Below are positions 59,751 to 64,000 of a stretch of DNA of 64,000 nucleotides, piece after piece; within the stretch, counting starts at the first letter, position 1; the number at the start of each line of letters is the position of its first letter. The notes beneath the pieces were generated by a model. The model was given only the letters and a program-made list of their open reading frames with translations, was not told the DNA's origin and searched no databases. The stretch is from Sphingobacterium bambusae (GTDB lineage: Bacteria; Bacteroidota; Bacteroidia; Sphingobacteriales; Sphingobacteriaceae), in contig NZ_CP138332.1 in the NCBI RefSeq assembly GCF_033955345.1, positions 4,588,001 through 4,652,000 on the forward strand. The letters run 5' to 3'. Made by a program: the position numbers and the translations under genes.

Positions 59751-62700
59751 ATGAACAAGTACGCCCGTGTATGTCTGACGCAAGCATGCACATTATTATT
59801 AACCGCCGTACTTTCGCTCAGTAGTTTTCATGGTTACAGTCAACAACTACTTCGTGTCGAAAGTAAGAATCAACCCCTACGCGCTGTTTTTGAACAGATC
59901 GAACGACAAGCCGGATATAGCTTTCTCTATGACGCAAGCCTCATCCACACGGATAAAAGATTGAGCATCACGCTGCAGGGAACCTTGCAGCAGGTGCTGC
60001 AACAGCTGGAAGATCACCTCGGGCTGGATATGGAGATTGCTGGGCGCAACATCTTGGTGGCCAAATCTGCTGTAGCCCAGTTGTCTGGGCGTATTGTGGA
60101 TGAAGCAGGCCAACCATTGCCCTATGTATCCGTGTTCTTGAAGGAGCTCAATCAATACTATGTGACCGACAAGCAAGGGAACTTTCAATTTAAGTATGCG
60201 ACGCAGCGCTTAAAGGACGCTCACCTTACGGTATCTATGATCGGTCGGCAAGGTAAAACTGTTGATGTCGACTTGCGTGGAGGAAGTAAAACCTTGCCTG
60301 CTATCAGCCTGCCGCTACTGAGCGTGGGGCTGGAAGAAATTGCCGTTGCGCCTCAGGTAAACAAAAATTTGGAAAGCAATAGCTCACTCTACATCAACCG
60401 TGAGGTAATTGAGCAGTCGGGTGCACTAAGCTTAAACGACCTCCTGAACCTTGTACCTGGCCAAAAGATTGCGCCGCCTTCCCTGCAACAGGTGCAACAG
60501 GCTAATTTGCGGGGCGCATCACTATCAACTGGCAATTCGCACACCCGAGATGCTTTTTCACTCAACAATTCCTTTGGTGTAGCCGTCATTATGGATGGGA
60601 TTGCCCTATCCAACAATGCCAATATGCAGACACGAAACCCGGGACTTGACGGTATGGGGTCGTCCTATGTTTTTGGAGCATCATCGGGCCTTTACGGTAG
60701 TGATAATAGACTTAGCAATTATACTGGAGACTATACCTTTGGTGGTACCGATCTGCGGCAGATAGCGGTAGATAATATTGATAACATCGAAGTAATAGCG
60801 GGGATTTCCTCTGCCAAATATGGCGATATGACCAATGGTGCCATTGTTATCAACCGCATGGCGGGATATACACCTTTTACATTTAATGTACAGTTGCGCG
60901 ACAATGCAACTTCTTATGGCCTGAATAAGGGCTTTCAAACCGCGAAACTCGGGGCATTCACCATTGGAGGTAATTTTACACGCTCTTTCCAAGACAACCG
61001 CGATAAGCTAAAATCCTATGATCGTATCGGTACAAACCTGATGTGGACAACCTCCGCCGGCGTCAATAGAGCATTTACCAATACCTTTGCCGTAGATTAT
61101 GGCAAAAACCTCGATCGTGTCTTGGTCGATCCCGATGATCCTACGGCCAGCATGGTACGCTTCAAGTCGTCCAACTTTTCGGCCAGCAACCGAACAAACT
61201 ATCGCGTGGAGAACAGTTTCCTGACCAACATCGGATTAAACCTGCGCTATAGCCAAAACTATCAAAATACCTACAAGGAGGAACATAAAAATGGTGCTTT
61301 TGTCGTGTATACCGATGCTACCGAGACGGGCGTTACCGAGGGTACATACGCGCCGGGAATCTATACCGCTGTGACCAATATAGAAGGAAAGCCCATCGAT
61401 TTTTCTGCCCGTTTTGATCTTACAGGAGCTTATGCTACGGGCAGCATCATGCACACCCTCACGTTTGGTAGTAATTTTAACTACTCCAAAAATATGGGGC
61501 GCGGGCAGCTTATAGATCCTACACGCCCACGGCAGAATACATGGACATCTACGGGCAGCAGCAAGTCTGAGCGCTACTATGATTTCTCCATGATCCATGC
61601 ACAGCAGCAATTGGGTTTCTACGTGGAAGATGTCTTTACAGCCTACTTGGCAGATAAGCCTTTGAACGTGCGAGTAGGTTCGCGGATGGACCTCTTCGAA
61701 CGTTACCTTACTGCGTCGCCAAGGGCCAATCTGAACTATGAAATTACGCCCGATCTGCGCCTTGGCCTAGCCTATGGATTCGGTAGCAAAGCGCCTGCAC
61801 TGGCACAGTTATATCCCGGCCCCTTATTTTATGAAATTCCCCTCTTTCAATATACAGCCGTGAACGATAATGGGGCAATAGATGAGGCCAACTCCCTGTA
61901 TCTGCTTTATGTAGATCGGTATATGCCGGACAATTCCAACCTCAAGCCCTCATCATCCCAACAGTTGGAGTTTTCAGTGGCCTATGCCAAGCGTGGATTC
62001 AAATGGAACATCAACATTTATGATAAGCGGACATTTGGCGACATCGCTACCCGGGTAGACTATGAGACCATCTTTCTCGATCATTATACGGCCAATCCTG
62101 ATGCTGCGGCCGAGTTGCCCTATATCATTGATGGCGAAAAACAATATCGGTTAACAAGACGAACTTTTGCCAACGGCAGAAAGACCGTGAACAATGGGGT
62201 AGAGCTATTGCTTTCTACACCGAAGTGGGATGCCATACAGACATCCTTCAATATACGCGGCGGTATTACTCGTTCTACCTACTATCCGCTGGAGGGAACG
62301 TCTAACCAACAGATATTTACCAACCCCGGCACCGATCCTGGTTACGCTACAGTAGGGATATACCCCTTGCTTGCGCGCACCACTTGGTCTAGCAATGCGG
62401 CCCTTACCAGTAGTACGCATATTCCATCGGCCAAATTGCTGATAAACTTTGTCTCGGAATTTAACATATTGAACAAAACGAATACGAGCGAGCGTGACGG
62501 TATACCTATTGGCTACTACACGGCCGATGGTACTTATTTCCCGATTAATACTTTTGATGAGAGTAACGCGAACTACGCGCATCTTTTGCGGCCGTTAGAA
62601 TTGATCAACAATCAGAATCAGCCCGGCGTTTATACAAATTTCCACCTCAATATTTCCAAGGAAATATCCAAGCGGCTAACGCTAGCATTCAACGTATACA

Positions 62701-62801
62701 ACGTTTTCAACTATCGTCCGCAATACGTACGGTCAGACAATACATTGATTATCCCGAACAGCAAACCTACCTATGGTGCGCAACTTCGCTTAAAATTATA
62801 A
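59751..62801 (+). CDS. TonB-dependent outer-membrane receptor with STN signalling domain
   Basis: The protein has 1016 residues and a signal peptide. An STN domain (NQPLRAVFEQIERQAGYSFLYDAS to LEMEIAGRNI-like end, residues about 38-105) contacts FecR. A carboxypeptidase-regulatory-like domain follows (LSGRIVDEAGQPLPYVSVFLKEL). The plug begins near 215 (REVIEQSGALSLNDLLNLVPGQKI) and contains NIDNIEVIAGISSAKYGDMTNGAIVI. The rest is a 22-strand barrel ending in YGAQLRLKL. No SusD follows; instead a DUF4876 lipoprotein does, which argues against a glycan SusCD system and leaves a metal, haem or other ligand open. Confidence 0.93.
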   Translation: MNKYARVCLTQACTLLLTAVLSLSSFHGYSQQLLRVESKNQPLRAVFEQIERQAGYSFLYDASLIHTDKRLSITLQGTLQQVLQQLEDHLGLDMEIAGRNILVAKSAVAQLSGRIVDEAGQPLPYVSVFLKELNQYYVTDKQGNFQFKYATQRLKDAHLTVSMIGRQGKTVDVDLRGGSKTLPAISLPLLSVGLEEIAVAPQVNKNLESNSSLYINREVIEQSGALSLNDLLNLVPGQKIAPPSLQQVQQANLRGASLSTGNSHTRDAFSLNNSFGVAVIMDGIALSNNANMQTRNPGLDGMGSSYVFGASSGLYGSDNRLSNYTGDYTFGGTDLRQIAVDNIDNIEVIAGISSAKYGDMTNGAIVINRMAGYTPFTFNVQLRDNATSYGLNKGFQTAKLGAFTIGGNFTRSFQDNRDKLKSYDRIGTNLMWTTSAGVNRAFTNTFAVDYGKNLDRVLVDPDDPTASMVRFKSSNFSASNRTNYRVENSFLTNIGLNLRYSQNYQNTYKEEHKNGAFVVYTDATETGVTEGTYAPGIYTAVTNIEGKPIDFSARFDLTGAYATGSIMHTLTFGSNFNYSKNMGRGQLIDPTRPRQNTWTSTGSSKSERYYDFSMIHAQQQLGFYVEDVFTAYLADKPLNVRVGSRMDLFERYLTASPRANLNYEITPDLRLGLAYGFGSKAPALAQLYPGPLFYEIPLFQYTAVNDNGAIDEANSLYLLYVDRYMPDNSNLKPSSSQQLEFSVAYAKRGFKWNINIYDKRTFGDIATRVDYETIFLDHYTANPDAAAELPYIIDGEKQYRLTRRTFANGRKTVNNGVELLLSTPKWDAIQTSFNIRGGITRSTYYPLEGTSNQQIFTNPGTDPGYATVGIYPLLARTTWSSNAALTSSTHIPSAKLLINFVSEFNILNKTNTSERDGIPIGYYTADGTYFPINTFDESNANYAHLLRPLELINNQNQPGVYTNFHLNISKEISKRLTLAFNVYNVFNYRPQYVRSDNTLIIPNSKPTYGAQLRLKL

Positions 62802-62805
62802 AGAC

Positions 62806-64000
62806 ATGCATAAGCTTACTATTTTTAGATTTCTTTTCTTTGGCCTACTCATCATGCTAGGAGGTTGCCAAAGAGATGTGTTTCCAGAGAATAAACCAGT
62901 AGATATACAGATTAAAGCCAGTTTCTTGAGTGAAGAATATGGCGCTAAGCTACCGTTAGATAGCATTGTGGTGAGCGTTTTTGATCCAGAGGGGCGGTTG
63001 GTATTTCGGGATTCACTACAGCCCGAGGGTACTTTTAGTGTGAAAAGCCTCGCGCCAAATGCTTATACGTTGCAAGCTACGGCCGTGTTCAAGAAAGAAT
63101 ACTTTAATGATCTTTTTGATCTCGATGAAGACTTTGATGTATCCTTTAGCTCACAGGCTACCCGCTTTGAAATCAACGAAAGCTCCAGCAAAGAATTTGA
63201 GCTGGGCTTGCTGAACGGAAGTTACGGCGCGCTGGTCATTAAGCAAATTTACTATGCGGGCTCGCATGCCACTCAAGGTGCTAGTTTTCGTGATCAATTT
63301 ATCGAGATATACAACAATTCAGAGATTGTGCAATACGCCGATAGCTTATACATAGCGGAGGCATTTGGTGCGAATAGTAAAAGTACGAATTACGTCTACC
63401 TGCCCAATAGCATGCAATATGATTGGAGCAAATCCTACGGCATGCCTTCTAACATCAAAGCCAATGAAGATTATGTATACGCAGCAACGATACTGCGCAT
63501 ACCGGGCAGCGGCACTGACTACCCGATTTTGCCCGGAGAAAGCATTGTGTTGGCGGCCACAGCGGCGAACCATAAATCGCCCTATCAAGGAACGGATGGT
63601 AAGACGATTTCCGTTCAAAATCCAGATCTAACAGTGGATTTGAGTCAGGCTGATTTCGAAGCACACTACGCCACCGAAGAGGGCGTGACGCGGCCACTGG
63701 CATCTGACGTGGATAACCCCAATGTACCCAATGTCGTGGTGGTAAGGCGTAGCAATGGCACAGACCTCATCATGAGTCAAACAGGACAGGATAGTTGGAT
63801 TATATTTAGGGATGCCGGTATGGGGGAGGTCAAAACTTGGAAGACATACGACCGTCCGTATACCGATGGTCGGGTAACGACTGCAGGAACGTATGTACAG
63901 ATACCCGTAGCAAATATCATAGATGCCGTGGAATTACAATCCTCTACATCGACCCAATATCCCAAACGGCTAAATGCAAAAACCGATGCCGGCTTTATCG
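62806..64000 (+). CDS. DUF4876 lipoprotein, 3' end beyond the window
   Basis: The frame is open from the ATG at 62806 to the window end, about 398 codons. A lipoprotein signal (FRFLFFGLLIMLGGC) is followed by a beta-sandwich (LPLDSIVVSVFDPEGRLVFRDSL). Then comes the DUF4876 core (GALVIKQIYYAGSHATQGASFRDQFIEIYNNSEIVQYADSLYIAEAFG). It starts 4 bp after the receptor stop, so it is part of the same operon. Such proteins often accompany FecIR-linked TonB receptors and may be surface ligand-binding partners. The function is unknown. Confidence 0.85.
   Translation, partial: MHKLTIFRFLFFGLLIMLGGCQRDVFPENKPVDIQIKASFLSEEYGAKLPLDSIVVSVFDPEGRLVFRDSLQPEGTFSVKSLAPNAYTLQATAVFKKEYFNDLFDLDEDFDVSFSSQATRFEINESSSKEFELGLLNGSYGALVIKQIYYAGSHATQGASFRDQFIEIYNNSEIVQYADSLYIAEAFGANSKSTNYVYLPNSMQYDWSKSYGMPSNIKANEDYVYAATILRIPGSGTDYPILPGESIVLAATAANHKSPYQGTDGKTISVQNPDLTVDLSQADFEAHYATEEGVTRPLASDVDNPNVPNVVVVRRSNGTDLIMSQTGQDSWIIFRDAGMGEVKTWKTYDRPYTDGRVTTAGTYVQIPVANIIDAVELQSSTSTQYPKRLNAKTDAGFI

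Overview
The window looks like chromosomal DNA from a Bacteroidota bacterium, most likely Sphingobacteriaceae (Sphingobacterium or a close relative). The grounds are a FecI/FecR/TonB-receptor/DUF4876 locus, TAnnTTTG-type promoter boxes, few strong Shine-Dalgarno sequences, many lipoproteins with Bacteroidota-style signal peptides, and a Bacteroidota-type zeaxanthin gene cluster. The genus is an inference; no rRNA or tRNA gene was recognised.

Layout. 0-9.7 kb: housekeeping and accessory genes (SIMPL-domain protein end, DMT transporter, RNase HI, GH29 fucosidase, FUSC protein, Lon, TPR protein, exported Mn-type superoxide dismutase, lipoprotein). 9.9-13.4 kb: methylcitrate-cycle operon prpB-prpC-prpD for propionyl-CoA. 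13.5-16.8 kb (minus strand) and 21.7-22.9 kb (plus strand): beta-oxidation genes (fused hydratase/dehydrogenase, acyl-CoA dehydrogenase, thiolase). They are separated by an AT-rich island (about 16.95-21.6 kb) of small unrecognised exported proteins, tandem duplications and gene wreckage. The island looks like an orphan immunity-gene array and is the best candidate for an undescribed system. 23.2-27.4 kb: a compact operon with a small membrane protein, ApbE, RnfC, RnfD and a nitroreductase-like lipoprotein, apparently a minimal Rnf-like flavin electron-transfer module. 27.5-31.6 kb: M3 peptidase, AraC regulator, thioredoxin-reductase-like flavoprotein.

32.0-38.1 kb: an envelope stress locus with two exported ferritin-like proteins, an ECF sigma/anti-sigma pair, an exported MsrB and a fasciclin protein. 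Three of its promoter regions share CCAWK-N13-CGTARRT at identical spacing, a likely recognition site for the local sigma factor. An IS256-family element, whose transposase has lost its first catalytic Asp, sits in the terminator of the ferritin genes. A 21-bp tandem repeat with a heptapeptide-coding frame lies beside it.

38.2-44.7 kb: a MarR regulator, crtI, crtB, a SRPBCC protein, crtZ, lycopene cyclase, photolyase and idi form a co-directional carotenoid/light-stress operon. 44.8-50.0 kb: DUF1304 protein, Kef-type antiporter, LytTR two-component pair, TetR regulator. 50.4-55.1 kb: a TetR-TolC-HlyD-DHA2 multidrug efflux operon with a clear palindromic operator. 55.2-64 kb: GH127-like glycosidase, FecI-type sigma factor, GNAT acetyltransferase, FecR, a TonB receptor with signalling domain, and a DUF4876 lipoprotein running off the window end.
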